A DNA stretch of 64,000 bases, taken from assembly GCF_034067285.1 (NCBI RefSeq), contig NZ_CP139286.1:1984001-2048000 (forward strand). Direction: 5' to 3'. This document shows positions 19,076 through 28,890 of the stretch, in pieces (position 1 is the first letter of the stretch; every line of letters starts with the position of its first letter). Below the pieces are notes generated by a model. That model had not been told where the DNA came from and did not search any database. It saw only the letters and a program-made list of their open reading frames with translations. The DNA comes from Acinetobacter pittii. GTDB taxonomy: Bacteria > Pseudomonadota > Gammaproteobacteria > Pseudomonadales > Moraxellaceae. Position numbers and translations under genes: made by a program.

Positions 19076-21064
19076 TTAAGCAGTTAATTCTTTTACTGCT
19101 GCAACAACAGCTTCAGTTGTAATACCAAAGAATTGGAACAAATCTTTTGCTGGTGCAGATTCACCATAAGTTGTCATACCAATTACTTTGCCATCAAGAC
19201 CAACAAACTTCCACCAGTAGTCAACATGAGCTGCTTCAACTGCCACACGCGCACGGATATGAGCTGGTAATACTGCTTCACGATATGCAGCATCTTGTTT
19301 CATAAATTCTTCTGCACATGGCATAGAAACTACACGCACACCTTCAAGTTGTGCATAAGCTTCCATTGCTAAAGAAATTTCAGAACCAGTTGCAATAATA
19401 ATTGCCTTTAATTCACCTTTTTCTTGAGCAAGTACATAACCACCTTTTGCAGCGTTTTGAATTTGTTCTTCAGAACGTGTTTGGAATGGTAAGTTTTGAC
19501 GAGAGAAAATAAGTGCTGTAGGACCGTCTTTGCGTTCTAAAGCAGATTTCCAAGCAATTGCAGTTTCTACAGTATCTGCAGGACGCCATGTATTTAAGTT
19601 AGGTGTACCGCGTAATGAAGCAATTTGTTCAATCGGTTGGTGAGTTGGGCCATCTTCACCTAGTCCAATTGAGTCATGTGTATAAACATGAATTACACGT
19701 TGTTTCATTAATGCAGACATACGTACTGCATTACGTGCATATTCCATAAACATTAAGAATGTTGCAACGTAAGGAACGAAACCACCATGTAATGCAACGC
19801 CATTAGCGATTGCAGTCATACCAAATTCACGTACGCCATAGTATACATAATTACCCGCTGGGTTTTCTTGAATACCTTGGCAACCTTTCCAAAGTGTTAA
19901 GTTAGAACCCGCTAAGTCAGCAGAACCACCTAACAATTCAGGTAATAAAGGACCAAATGCTTGTAATGTATTTTGGCTTGCTTTACGTGTTGCAATTGTC
20001 TCACCTTTCGCATTTGTTTCACGAATGAAAGCATCTGCTTGAGCTGCAAATTCTGCCGGTAAATCACCACTAATACGACGAAGTAACTCAGCTGCTTCAG
20101 TTGGATATTTTGCTTGATATTGTGCAAATACCGCATTCCAAGCTGCTTCAGACTCGCTACCTTTTGCTTTCGCATCCCATGCAGCATATATATCAGCAGG
20201 AATAGCAAATGCTTCTTCGTTCCAGCCTAATGCTTCACGAGTTAAAGTAATCTCATCTTTACCTAATGGCGCACCATGACAGTCTTCTTTACCTTGTTTA
20301 TTTGGTGAACCTAAACCAATAATGGTTTTACACATAATGATTGTTGGTTTTTGAGTTTCAGCTTTTGCTTCGATTGTCGCTTGACGAATCGCATCAGCAT
20401 CATGACCATCTACACGAAGAACTTGCCAACCATAGGCTTTGAAACGCTCTTCTGTATTATCACTGAACCAACCTTCTACTTCACCATCAATTGAAATACC
20501 ATTATCATCATAATAAGCAATCAATTTACCAAGTTGTAATGTGCCAGCTAAAGAACATACTTCGTGAGAAATACCTTCCATTAAACAGCCATCACCTAAG
20601 AAACAGTAAGTGAAATGGTCAACAACTTTTAAATCATCTTTATTAAATTGAGCAGCCAATGTTTTTTCTGCTAAAGCAAAACCAACAGCATTAGCAATAC
20701 CTTGACCTAAAGGACCAGTTGTCGTCTCTACACCCGGTGCATAACCATATTCAGGATGACCAGGAGTTCTAGAATGCAATTGACGGAACTGTTTTAAATC
20801 TTCAATTGAAAGATCATAACCTGTTAAATGAAGCAAAGCGTATTGCAACATTGACCCATGGCCATTTGATAAAACGAAACGGTCACGGTTTGCCCATTGT
20901 GGATTTGTTGGGTTGTGATTTAAAAACTCACGCCAGACGACGTCAGCAATATCTGCCATCCCCATTGGAGCACCTGGATGCCCTGAGTTTGCCTGTTGCA
21001 CAGCATCCATTGCCAATACACGAATTGCATTTGCAATACGACGTTCGTTTAAAGGGGTCGTCAT
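19076..21064 (-). CDS. tkt: transketolase
   Basis: A 662-residue thiamine-diphosphate enzyme that moves two-carbon units between sugar phosphates in the pentose phosphate pathway. The TPP motif [15 protein letters not shown] is near 155. HGAPLGKDE, the pyrimidine-domain segment [10 protein letters not shown] and [15 protein letters not shown] near 475 are all intact. The length is that of bacterial TktA (about 660). The gene is divergent from metK across a long 536-base spacer. Confidence 0.96.
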   Translation of the reverse strand: MTTPLNERRIANAIRVLAMDAVQQANSGHPGAPMGMADIADVVWREFLNHNPTNPQWANRDRFVLSNGHGSMLQYALLHLTGYDLSIEDLKQFRQLHSRTPGHPEYGYAPGVETTTGPLGQGIANAVGFALAEKTLAAQFNKDDLKVVDHFTYCFLGDGCLMEGISHEVCSLAGTLQLGKLIAYYDDNGISIDGEVEGWFSDNTEERFKAYGWQVLRVDGHDADAIRQATIEAKAETQKPTIIMCKTIIGLGSPNKQGKEDCHGAPLGKDEITLTREALGWNEEAFAIPADIYAAWDAKAKGSESEAAWNAVFAQYQAKYPTEAAELLRRISGDLPAEFAAQADAFIRETNAKGETIATRKASQNTLQAFGPLLPELLGGSADLAGSNLTLWKGCQGIQENPAGNYVYYGVREFGMTAIANGVALHGGFVPYVATFLMFMEYARNAVRMSALMKQRVIHVYTHDSIGLGEDGPTHQPIEQIASLRGTPNLNTWRPADTVETAIAWKSALERKDGPTALIFSRQNLPFQTRSEEQIQNAAKGGYVLAQEKGELKAIIIATGSEISLAMEAYAQLEGVRVVSMPCAEEFMKQDAAYREAVLPAHIRARVAVEAAHVDYWWKFVGLDGKVIGMTTYGESAPAKDLFQFFGITTEAVVAAVKELTA

Positions 21065-21600
21065 AGATCAGAATCCAATTTTAATAGATTGATGAAAAGA
21101 AGAAGATGAATAACCATTCAATGCCGCTATATTGTCTTAAAAAAAAGGCTTAGGGTAAACCCCAACAAGGTATATTTCTTTATTTTTAACCGTTTCTTGG
21201 TTACACAAAAAACATTTGAATCTTTAAGTTATATAAAACAATGCTCATTTCTCTGCAGAGTACTCAAATTTCAAAGTATTTCCCCTGTTAGTTTTTGATA
21301 TATAGTTAAAATATTACCCTCATCTTGCATAAGCTGATCGTATTAGTTTTCTTTAAAGTCCAAATTTTCAGATAGCATCTTTTTATTGATTTACATGTCT
21401 AAAAAATACACTAGCAACAAGTTGTTAAAATATAAATACTTTAAATTATAACTCTCTATATCAATTTTACTAATACACTTATCAATTAAAACACACTATA
21501 AATGAAATAAATTCATGCTTTTTAGTCAGTATGAACTGGTCCTCAAGCTCAAGTCGATGTAACATATTATGTCTTTTGAAATAACCAAGATAGGACTTTC
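21065..21600. promoter_or_regulatory. long divergent spacer between tkt and metK
   Basis: A 536-base AT-rich region without a gene. It contains a ten-base palindrome CTCTGCAGAG (21251-21260) and a small GGGTAAACCCC hairpin (about 21153-21163). The final ~80 bases are the metK leader. I looked for a SAM-sensing riboswitch fold and did not find one of the known classes. Promoters for both genes must lie here. Confidence 0.4.
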
Positions 21601-22767
21601 ATGCGCGAGTACGCTGTTTTTACCTCGGAATCTGTAAGCGAAGGTCATCCCGATAAAATGGCCGACCAAATTAGCGACGCTATTTTGGATGCAATCTTAA
21701 AAGAAGACCCATACGCACGTGTTGCTTGTGAAACACTGGTAAAAACAGGCGCTGTTGTACTTGCAGGTGAAGTGACAACGACTGCTAATATTGATGTTGA
21801 AGCTGTTGTTCGTAATACTGTTAACGGTATTGGTTACCACCACTCTGATCTTGGCTTTGATGGATCAACGTGTGCTGTAATCAATATGATCGGTAAACAA
21901 TCACCTGAAATTGCTCAAGGTGTAGACCGTCAAAAACCTGAAGATCAAGGTGCTGGTGACCAAGGTCTAATGTTCGGTTATGCAAGCCGTGAAACAGACG
22001 TGCTTATGCCTGCGCCGATTTCTTATGCTCACCGTTTAATGGAGCGTCAAGCTGAACTTCGCCGTTCAGGTGCACTTCCATGGTTACGTCCAGATGCAAA
22101 AAGCCAAGTTACTTTTGCATATGAAAATGGCAAGCCTGTACGTCTAGATGCTGTTGTTTTATCTACTCAGCACGATCCTGAAATTACTCAAAGCCAGCTT
22201 AAAGAAGCGGTTATTGAAGAAATTATCAAACCGATCATCCCTGCTGAAATGTTCCATGCAGCAACTAAATTCCATATTAACCCAACAGGTATGTTCGTAA
22301 TTGGTGGACCTGTAGGTGACTGTGGTTTAACAGGTCGTAAAATTATTGTTGATACATACGGTGGTATGGCTCGTCACGGCGGTGGTGCTTTCTCTGGTAA
22401 AGACCCGTCTAAAGTTGACCGTTCTGCTGCTTATGCAGGTCGTTATGTTGCAAAAAATATTGTAGCTGCTGGTCTTGCTGACAAATGTGAAATTCAAGTG
22501 AGTTATGCCATTGGTGTAGCAGAACCTACTTCAATTTCAATTAATACCTTTGGTACAGCAAAAGTTTCTGATGAGTTGATTATTCAACTTGTACGTGACC
22601 ACTTCGATTTAAGACCGTTTGGTATTACTCGTATGTTGAACCTTATTCAACCAATGTACAAACAAACTGCGGCTTATGGCCACTTTGGTCGTGAAGGTTC
22701 AGACTCTGCATTTACTTGGGAAAAAACTGATAAAGTTGATGCCCTTAAAGATGCTGCTGGTCTCTAA
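21601..22767 (+). CDS. metK: S-adenosylmethionine synthetase
   Basis: A 388-residue enzyme that makes S-adenosylmethionine from methionine and ATP. The signatures [16 protein letters not shown] (about 10-25), [12 protein letters not shown] (about 119-130) and [19 protein letters not shown] (about 260-278) are intact. An AGGAC box precedes the ATG. It is monocistronic, with a strong terminator after the stop. Confidence 0.97.
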   Translation: MREYAVFTSESVSEGHPDKMADQISDAILDAILKEDPYARVACETLVKTGAVVLAGEVTTTANIDVEAVVRNTVNGIGYHHSDLGFDGSTCAVINMIGKQSPEIAQGVDRQKPEDQGAGDQGLMFGYASRETDVLMPAPISYAHRLMERQAELRRSGALPWLRPDAKSQVTFAYENGKPVRLDAVVLSTQHDPEITQSQLKEAVIEEIIKPIIPAEMFHAATKFHINPTGMFVIGGPVGDCGLTGRKIIVDTYGGMARHGGGAFSGKDPSKVDRSAAYAGRYVAKNIVAAGLADKCEIQVSYAIGVAEPTSISINTFGTAKVSDELIIQLVRDHFDLRPFGITRMLNLIQPMYKQTAAYGHFGREGSDSAFTWEKTDKVDALKDAAGL

Positions 22768-22778
22768 TATGCCGTCAT

Positions 22779-22808
22779 AAAAAAGCCCGCGATTGAGCGG
22801 GCTTTTTT
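22779..22808 (+). terminator. terminator of metK
   Basis: A 12-base stem AAAAAAGCCCGC (22779-22790) pairs with GCGGGCTTTTTT (22797-22808). Confidence 0.9.
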
Positions 22809-22891
22809 ATACTTAAAACTCTATGGTATGTAGGGTTTAGTCTTCTAGCAATCATCCTTGACGCCATATCATTTATAGCTGTAATCAAAGT

Positions 22892-23140
22892 TTATTGTCT
22901 TGTCGTTTTATCATCCTGATTTAATACATCAAGTAATGTTGACTGTGTAGGAGTATCTTGATGGTTTTGGATATAGATATGGACAACTTTAAATACAACG
23001 ACAACCGCTAGACAAGCCATCACACAAAACATCCATAAGCCATAAGGACTTCGAATATGTTGTGAGCCACAGTATGGGCATGATTTATCTGTTGATGCCA
23101 CAACTTTGTCGCAACACGCACAATGGTATTGATATAGCAT
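22892..23140 (-). CDS. small zinc-ribbon membrane protein
   Basis: An 82-residue protein. Residues 6-26 hold CACC and CPYC pairs (C-x2-C, then C-x2-C about 11 residues later), a rubredoxin-like zinc ribbon. One transmembrane helix follows (about 37-56), then a short polar tail. The start at 23140 follows AAGGAGGG with a six-base gap; the longer frame from 23161 would place this box inside the gene. The function is unknown. No neighbour suggests a role. Confidence 0.65.
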   Translation of the reverse strand: MLYQYHCACCDKVVASTDKSCPYCGSQHIRSPYGLWMFCVMACLAVVVVFKVVHIYIQNHQDTPTQSTLLDVLNQDDKTTRQ

Positions 23141-23399
23141 AGGTAACCCTCCTTCCCTCATTTCAACCGTTGTTGTTTTAATAGGTTTGCTACATTTTTT
23201 AATTTATACATCCTTTATATTTATCCTATGTGAAATGAAAAGATAATTCAATCTAGATGAACAATTGAGTCAATTAAAAAATATTTCCTAAAAACAAAAA
23301 CATAAGTTAAATATTATTTTTATAGGACTATTTTTCTTATTTTGATATTTTGTCTAATTTGTTAAAATAAGCGAATAATCTCACATTTGAGGCAAATGC

Positions 23400-23594
23400 A
23401 TGTCACATACAAAGCTCATTAATAAAGGTGGCTTTCGCGAAAGAGCCAACCGAAGTCGAGGTTATCAACAATCAGAAAATAAGCAAACTGCCTTAGCTTC
23501 CAACAAATATCAACCTCCAACAAAACCACAAGAAGACCAAACTGAATTGGCTCAAAAAGATCTTAGCGGGACTGAAGAGTCTCTAAATAAATAA
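23400..23594 (+). CDS. hypothetical 64-residue polar protein
   Basis: I recognise no family. The protein is hydrophilic, rich in Gln, Lys, Arg and Glu, with no hydrophobic segment, and is probably disordered. GAGG lies about 7 bases before the ATG, and a strong terminator follows within 25 bases, which supports a real short gene. It is convergent with fxsA. Confidence 0.5.
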   Translation: MSHTKLINKGGFRERANRSRGYQQSENKQTALASNKYQPPTKPQEDQTELAQKDLSGTEESLNK

Positions 23595-23615
23595 TATATA
23601 TCTACTTAAAATAAA

Positions 23616-23646
23616 AAAGGCCTAAACTCTGGAGGTTTAGGCCTTT
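23616..23646. terminator. bidirectional terminator between short ORF and fxsA
   Basis: A 12-base stem AAAGGCCTAAAC (23616-23627) pairs with GTTTAGGCCTTT (23635-23646), with A/T runs on both sides. Confidence 0.85.
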
Positions 23647-23660
23647 AAATAAGGTAACTA

Positions 23661-24227
23661 TTAGTCCTTATTTTTATGTTCAATTTTCTTATGATCTGGA
23701 GTAACTTCTCTAGCTTCACCATCAATAATGCTTGAATCACGGTATTGACCTTGACTATTGCCACCTTGTTGATTCTGCATATCTTGCATTTGGCGCATTA
23801 AATCAGCAAATGGGTTTTGTCCGCCCATATTACCGCCCATACCCCCCATCATTTTATCCATCATAGCTTGTTGGCGCTTTGCAAGAGTTTTCATTGCTAT
23901 ATTACGGAAAGCAGTTTGAACACCAGGGATCAGAATTAAAACAGCTAACACATCAGAAACAAGACCTGGCAACATTAATAAGAAACCTGCAAAAGCATAA
24001 GCAAGTTTTTTAGTTACTGCCGGATCATTACCAAGCTGGCCTGTCATCTGCATTTGTTGTAATTGAGGCATGATACCAGCAGTACTTCTGCGAATAAGCC
24101 CCAAACCAATAAAGAAAGCAAAAATGAACCAAAAGAACACATACCATCCACTGATGAACTGTGCTACGCCAATCCATACGGCAATTTCAACAATCGCGCC
24201 CAGAACTACAATAAGAAGTAAATTCAT
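23661..24227 (-). CDS. fxsA: FxsA-family membrane protein
   Basis: A 188-residue inner-membrane protein. It has two N-terminal helices (about 1-45) and further hydrophobic segments near 75-105 around LLMLPGLVSDVLA, a hallmark of FxsA. A Met/Gln/Gly-rich tail follows. E. coli FxsA lessens exclusion of phage T7 by the F plasmid; its normal role is not known. In Acinetobacter this gene regularly neighbours the chromosomal OXA beta-lactamase, as here. Confidence 0.9.
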   Translation of the reverse strand: MNLLLIVVLGAIVEIAVWIGVAQFISGWYVFFWFIFAFFIGLGLIRRSTAGIMPQLQQMQMTGQLGNDPAVTKKLAYAFAGFLLMLPGLVSDVLAVLILIPGVQTAFRNIAMKTLAKRQQAMMDKMMGGMGGNMGGQNPFADLMRQMQDMQNQQGGNSQGQYRDSSIIDGEAREVTPDHKKIEHKNKD

Positions 24228-24619
24228 GTAAAACTTTATCTATCTCAAAAAGAAAATTCATTGCAGTTTTATTTGCCCCAACCCTATCGAATCAGCCAGA
24301 GTCTGCAATACTAGAGTACATTTGATTTTAACTCGATAAAAACAAACATGCTTTATTATTAATGAGTGCTCTATCTGGTTTATCAAGTGCGACTTTTATC
24401 AGATTTTAATTTTTTTACTCTATTTAAACAGTATAGCTCTCTCACAATCAGTTTTTAGTCAAATAAAAAGTCTTAGCTTTTTTGAATATGTATGGCTTTT
24501 AAAGGATTAAAAATGATATTTAAGTGACGACTCACGCAAATAGCTTACACTTTCTCTATCTAAAAGCACCGCTATTCAAGTTAAATTAAAGAATAATACT
24601 TTTAAACCAACATAGCCTT
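24228..24619. promoter_or_regulatory. fxsA/blaOXA divergent spacer, no insertion sequence
   Basis: A 392-base AT-rich spacer between the outward-facing fxsA and blaOXA starts. No ISAba1 or other insertion sequence, no inverted terminal repeats and no target duplication are visible. The beta-lactamase therefore has only its native promoter. A clear -35/-10 pair cannot be assigned by eye. Confidence 0.5.
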
Positions 24620-25441
24620 ATGATTAAACAAGCTCTTTTCTTTGCCATTAGTACCATATTTTTGTCAGCATGTTCTTTCAATACAGTACAACAGCAGCAA
24701 ATACACGCTATTTCTACTCATCAAAATTCAAAAGAAATAAAATCTCTGTTTGATCAAGCACAGACCACAGGTGTTTTGGTTATTAAGCGCGGAAATACAG
24801 AGGAACTTTATGGCAATGATCTAAAAAGGGCATCAACCGAATATGTCCCTGCATCTACCTTTAAAATGCTAAATGCTTTAATTGGTCTTGAACATCATAA
24901 AGCAACAACAACTGAAGTGTTTAAATGGGATGGACAAAAGCGTTTATTTCCTGATTGGGAAAAGGATATGACTCTAGGTGATGCCATGAAAGCTTCTGCT
25001 ATTCCTGTGTATCAAGAACTAGCTCGACGAATTGGCCTTGATCTTATGTCCAAAGAGGTCAAGCGTATTGGCTTCGGTAATGCTGATATTGGTTCAAAAG
25101 TAGATGATTTTTGGCTTGTAGGTCCACTCAAAATTACGCCTCAACAGGAAACACAGTTTGCTTATGAATTAGCACATAAAACTCTTCCCTTTAGCAAAAA
25201 TGTACAAGAACAAGTTCAATCTATGGTGTTCGTAGAAGAAAAAAACGGACGTAAAATTTACGCTAAAAGCGGTTGGGGATGGGATGTGGAGCCTCAAGTG
25301 GGCTGGTTAACAGGCTGGGTCGTTCAACCACAAGGAGAAATTGTAGCGTTCTCACTCAATTTAGAAATGAAAAAAGGAACACCTAGTTCTATTCGAAAAG
25401 AAATTGCTTATAAAGGATTAGAACAGCTAGGTATTTTATAA
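24620..25441 (+). CDS. blaOXA: class D beta-lactamase, OXA-213-like (OXA-51 relative)
   Basis: A 273-residue serine beta-lactamase that hydrolyses penicillins; related enzymes weakly hydrolyse carbapenems. The catalytic STFK motif is Ser79-Lys82, S-x-I is Ser126-Ile128, FGN (YGN in OXA-51) is 152-154 and KSG is 216-218. The N-terminus has a lipobox LSAC with Cys18, so membrane anchoring is possible. From residue 70 on it is very close to OXA-51. The signal region and the length of 273 instead of 274 match the OXA-213-like enzymes intrinsic to A. pittii and A. calcoaceticus. I cannot assign an allele number. There is no insertion sequence upstream. Confidence 0.93.
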   Translation: MIKQALFFAISTIFLSACSFNTVQQQQIHAISTHQNSKEIKSLFDQAQTTGVLVIKRGNTEELYGNDLKRASTEYVPASTFKMLNALIGLEHHKATTTEVFKWDGQKRLFPDWEKDMTLGDAMKASAIPVYQELARRIGLDLMSKEVKRIGFGNADIGSKVDDFWLVGPLKITPQQETQFAYELAHKTLPFSKNVQEQVQSMVFVEEKNGRKIYAKSGWGWDVEPQVGWLTGWVVQPQGEIVAFSLNLEMKKGTPSSIRKEIAYKGLEQLGIL

Positions 25442-25453
25442 TTTGAACTTTAT

Positions 25454-25487
25454 AGCCCAGCTTATACTCATCCTTATAAGCTGGGTT
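25454..25487 (+). terminator. probable terminator of blaOXA
   Basis: A ten-base stem CCCAGCTTAT (25456-25465) pairs with ATAAGCTGGG (25476-25485), extended by a G-T and an A-T pair. The T run is short (TTATTTTA), so efficiency is uncertain. Confidence 0.6.
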
Positions 25488-25520
25488 ATTTTAAAACTTG
25501 AAATTTGAAAACCTTATTAT

Positions 25521-26066
25521 TTATCCGTCAACTGGCGTATGTGGTGTATTTAAATTTAACTGATAAAAAGCAGCATCTAACCATTGGCCAAATTTAAAAC
25601 CTACTTGCTTAAAAGTACCTGCATGGATAAAGCCCATTTTTTCATGTAAACCGATACTCGCTTGGTTGGTTGCATCGATACAACCTATCAATACATGTAG
25701 ATCGGCCTCTTGAGCGCGCTTAATCAATTCTTGCATTAGAATTTTGCTTAATCCGCTGCCACGATGTTCATGATGAATATAAATACTATGTTCAACAGTA
25801 TATTTATAGGCAGGAAAAGCTCTAAAGGTTCCCCAACTCGCAAAACCCAATAACTTGCTTGTCTCATCCACAATACCAATCACTGGAAAACCATGTTCTC
25901 TTTTGACTGAAAACCATGTTTTCATTGAATCAATTGAGCGCGGTACATAATCATACAGTGCTGTAGAGTTAATAATTGCCTCATTCAGTATCTCTAATAT
26001 AGCCGCTGCATGTTCTGCTTCATTACAATCAATTAAACGAAAATTAGAATTGAGGGAATAGATCAT
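25521..26066 (-). CDS. GNAT N-acetyltransferase (phosphinothricin acetyltransferase-like)
   Basis: A 181-residue acetyltransferase. The pattern AAILEILNEAIINSTALYDYVPRS at the N-terminus is typical of the Pat/YncA branch. HEHRGSGLSKILMQELI (about 98-114) is the acetyl-CoA-binding motif A, and IDATNQASIGLHEKMGF is motif B. Relatives acetylate phosphinothricin or methionine derivatives such as the sulfone and sulfoximine. Its ATG overlaps the regulator stop by four bases, so the pair forms a translationally coupled operon. Confidence 0.86.
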   Translation of the reverse strand: MIYSLNSNFRLIDCNEAEHAAAILEILNEAIINSTALYDYVPRSIDSMKTWFSVKREHGFPVIGIVDETSKLLGFASWGTFRAFPAYKYTVEHSIYIHHEHRGSGLSKILMQELIKRAQEADLHVLIGCIDATNQASIGLHEKMGFIHAGTFKQVGFKFGQWLDAAFYQLNLNTPHTPVDG

Positions 26067-26656
26067 AAAGATTCCTTAACGGCAGATATGAGTTGACTAG
26101 AGACGACTAAGATATAGCGAGCGACTTGAGCTGAATTATTAATGTATATAACAGGTTGGTTGAGTTGCATTGCTAAGCAATCCCCTTTGCTTAAGGCATA
26201 ACAAGCTTCACCTAATTGAATATCAATTTGCCCTTCAACCACCCAAAGCTGTTGCTGTACAACATTAGAGGTTTCGTTAATTTCATAAGTAATTCGGGCA
26301 TGAGCTGGAAATTCAATTTCAACAATTTGAAATGGAGACTTCCAATTTGGAGGAGAGACTTGACGGCGAATATATCCTGTTTCAGGGTCTTTCCATTCTG
26401 ATTGTTGAATACGTCGAACTATAGGTTGTGGTGACTGATTATTTTGTGAAGTGGCGAATAGCTGAGTTAAAGGAACCTCTAAACCATTTGCCAGTTTTTC
26501 AAGGACAACCGCTGTTGGACTTGCCTCACCTCTTTCAATGAGTGAAATTGCAGAACGGCTTACCTGACATCGGGTAGCAAGAACATCTAGCGTATATCCA
26601 CGCGCTAGACGTAGTTCACGTACTTGCTGCGCAATGCGTATATTAATATCTTCCAT
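26063..26656 (-). CDS. XRE-family regulator with C-terminal cupin domain
   Basis: A 197-residue regulator. Residues 8-62 form a helix-turn-helix of the Cro/XRE type (LRLARGYTLDVLATRCQVSR, then SAISLIERGEASPTAVVLEKLA). Residues about 105-195 form a cupin sensor domain. This architecture usually controls the adjacent enzyme gene in response to a small molecule. Here the partner is the overlapping acetyltransferase. It is divergent from ruvC. Confidence 0.88.
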   Translation of the reverse strand: MEDINIRIAQQVRELRLARGYTLDVLATRCQVSRSAISLIERGEASPTAVVLEKLANGLEVPLTQLFATSQNNQSPQPIVRRIQQSEWKDPETGYIRRQVSPPNWKSPFQIVEIEFPAHARITYEINETSNVVQQQLWVVEGQIDIQLGEACYALSKGDCLAMQLNQPVIYINNSAQVARYILVVSSQLISAVKESL

Positions 26657-26853
26657 CTAGCACAGACGCAAACTCCAAAATTATAGATAAGTATTCCATT
26701 AAAATAGAAATACATCAAATGATTTTAAACAATATAGATGGGTAAGATAAAAACCGAAAAATAACCATTCATCACGGCTTTCTTTAAATTACTCATGCAT
26801 AACCGTTTTGGCTATGTAACAATACTCTTTAAATTACTTATATAAGTCTTCAC

Positions 26854-27399
26854 ATGGCATTGATTATTGGAATTGACCCAGGTTCACGCTTAACAGGTTA
26901 TGGAATCATTGAAAAAGATGGTAGCAAACTGCGTTTTGTTGATGCTGGTACAATTCGAACAGAAACTCAAGAAATGCCAGAACGCTTAAAACGTATTTTT
27001 GCTGGCGTTGAGCGCATTGTAAAATTTCATGGCCCTACTGAAGCTGCGGTTGAGCAAGTCTTTATGGCTCAAAATCCAGACTCTGCCTTAAAACTGGGGC
27101 AAGCTCGTGGTGCTGCCATAGCCGCATTAGTTAATTTAGATTTACAAGTTGCAGAATATACTGCACGTCAAATTAAACAATCTGTGGTTGGTTATGGCGC
27201 TGCCGATAAAGAGCAAGTTCAAATGATGGTCATGCGATTACTTAATTTGACGATTAAGCCTCAATCCGATGCAGCGGATGCCCTTGCTGCTGCCATTTGC
27301 CATGCTCATGCATCGGGAAGTATGAGTAAACTGTCAGTTTTAAATGCCTTAGGTGGTATGGCACGTGGTCGAAGCCGCTCTAGCAGTCGCAGACGTTAA
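26854..27399 (+). CDS. ruvC: Holliday junction resolvase RuvC
   Basis: A 181-residue endonuclease that cuts four-way DNA junctions in recombination repair. The four metal-binding acidic residues are visible as Asp8 (GIDPGSR), Glu67 (EQVF), Asp139 and Asp142 (SDAADALA), each one position beyond E. coli numbering. The tail is Ser/Arg-rich. ruvA and ruvB are not adjacent. Its stop lies only 4 bases from the convergent nnr stop, with no terminator hairpin between them. Confidence 0.96.
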   Translation: MALIIGIDPGSRLTGYGIIEKDGSKLRFVDAGTIRTETQEMPERLKRIFAGVERIVKFHGPTEAAVEQVFMAQNPDSALKLGQARGAAIAALVNLDLQVAEYTARQIKQSVVGYGAADKEQVQMMVMRLLNLTIKPQSDAADALAAAICHAHASGSMSKLSVLNALGGMARGRSRSSSRRR

Positions 27400-27403
27400 A
27401 AAT

Positions 27404-28864
27404 TTATTGGTTTACCACTTGAGTAATTGCCTGATTCATCTCAAAAGCCTGCAAGCCACGCATACCATTTTTAGCTAAAAAATCTCCTGCTTGGGCATGA
27501 AGGGTAACAATCTCATGTAACACAATATCTTGGTGGAACTGGGCTTTCAAGCTTGCAATCATTCCAGCTAACACATCACCCATTCCACCCGTTCCCATTC
27601 CAGCATTACCTTGTGTACAAATATACAAGTTATTCTCTAAAATTAGGCTACCTGCACCTTTAAGTACCCACTGGCCTGCATATTTTTGTTGTAATGCATA
27701 AATTGCAGCAATGCGGTCATTTTCAATTTGCGCTGTAGAAGAACCAAGTAAGGTAGCAGCTTCTCCCGGATGAGGCGTCGCATAAATATGCGCACCCAAT
27801 TTTTCAGGTTGTTTTGCTAGAAACCACAAAGCATCAGCATCTAAAACAGTTTCTAGGTGTGTACTTTGATTTAACAAATTAAACCATTGCTGATAGATTT
27901 GGTTAGCCCACTCATCACGCCCTAACCCCATTCCAAAACATACTGCATCGACCTGAGATAAAATATCTTTAATATTGTTTTCATTTAAACTATTAATATC
28001 ACGAAGCATAATATTAGGCGCCCGCGACAAAATAGCTTGATGATGATTACGATGACAAACCACCGTCACTTTTCCTGCACCCGCATAAAAGGCAGCTTCA
28101 GCAGCCATAATGACTGCTCCACCCATTTGCTCATGTCCACCAATCACTAAAATATGCCCGTAACTTCCCTTATGCCCGAATGCCATACGCTGAGGAAGTT
28201 TAATATTTGTGGGAGCCAAATAAGCCACAGGTTTCAACTCGTGGTCTATAGGAATTAGATTAATTAAATGAATTTTTCCTACATATTCTTTACCTAGTCC
28301 TGTGAATAATCCTGCTTTAAGCCCTAAAACGGTAAAGGTATGATCAGCTCTCACTGCGAAAGGTAAGACTTGTCCTGTATTTGCTTGTAAACCACTCGGT
28401 ATATCAATCGAAATTTTTAGGCCTACTTGTTTATTAAACTTTTGAATCGCTTGTTGCCAATCACTATTTAATTCGCGATTTAACCCTATGCCAAATAACG
28501 CATCAATATGGCAATCGAATGTTCTTTCCACATCAAAGTTTGAATGAATTTGGACTTTCATTTCTTTAGCGAATTGCGCTGCACAATGTAAATCATTTGA
28601 CTCGCCCAATTGAGCCGCAAATATTTCAACCTGAAATCCAGCTTGTTTAAGGTAACTTGCTATAAAGTAACCATCACCCGCGTTATTGCCCTGTCCACAC
28701 CAAACAGCAATATTATTGATAGTCTGATCTTTAAAAAGTTCAATAAGCTGCTGAGCAATTGACCAAGCTGCCTGTTGCATTAAACCTAATGAAGAGTTTT
28801 GTGCAGCAAACCAACGCTGCTCCCATGCTCGAATATCATCGCTATGGTAAACTACCGCCTGCAT
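27404..28864 (-). CDS. nnr: bifunctional NAD(P)H-hydrate epimerase/dehydratase Nnr
   Basis: A 486-residue repair enzyme. The N-terminal domain (about 1-210, with GQGNNAGDGYFIA near 56) epimerises damaged NAD(P)H hydrates. The C-terminal domain (about 225-486, with GHKGSYGHILVIGG, ATPHPGEAA and GTGGMGDVLAG) dehydrates them using ADP or ATP. The start at 28864 follows AAGGGG; a frame from 28882 exists but is less likely. It is divergent from queG with only 26 bases between the starts, the same pairing as in E. coli (yjeF/yjeS). Confidence 0.94.
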   Translation of the reverse strand: MQAVVYHSDDIRAWEQRWFAAQNSSLGLMQQAAWSIAQQLIELFKDQTINNIAVWCGQGNNAGDGYFIASYLKQAGFQVEIFAAQLGESNDLHCAAQFAKEMKVQIHSNFDVERTFDCHIDALFGIGLNRELNSDWQQAIQKFNKQVGLKISIDIPSGLQANTGQVLPFAVRADHTFTVLGLKAGLFTGLGKEYVGKIHLINLIPIDHELKPVAYLAPTNIKLPQRMAFGHKGSYGHILVIGGHEQMGGAVIMAAEAAFYAGAGKVTVVCHRNHHQAILSRAPNIMLRDINSLNENNIKDILSQVDAVCFGMGLGRDEWANQIYQQWFNLLNQSTHLETVLDADALWFLAKQPEKLGAHIYATPHPGEAATLLGSSTAQIENDRIAAIYALQQKYAGQWVLKGAGSLILENNLYICTQGNAGMGTGGMGDVLAGMIASLKAQFHQDIVLHEIVTLHAQAGDFLAKNGMRGLQAFEMNQAITQVVNQ

Positions 28865-28890
28865 ATTATTATCCCCTTGCATTTTGGTTT

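Noticed and set aside
21500..21600. SAM riboswitch in the metK leader
   Set aside because: No conserved core of a known SAM riboswitch class could be recognised, and proteobacterial metK genes seldom use them.
24228..24619. Possible ISAba1 or other insertion sequence upstream of blaOXA
   Set aside because: No transposase frame, no terminal inverted repeats and no target duplication were found.
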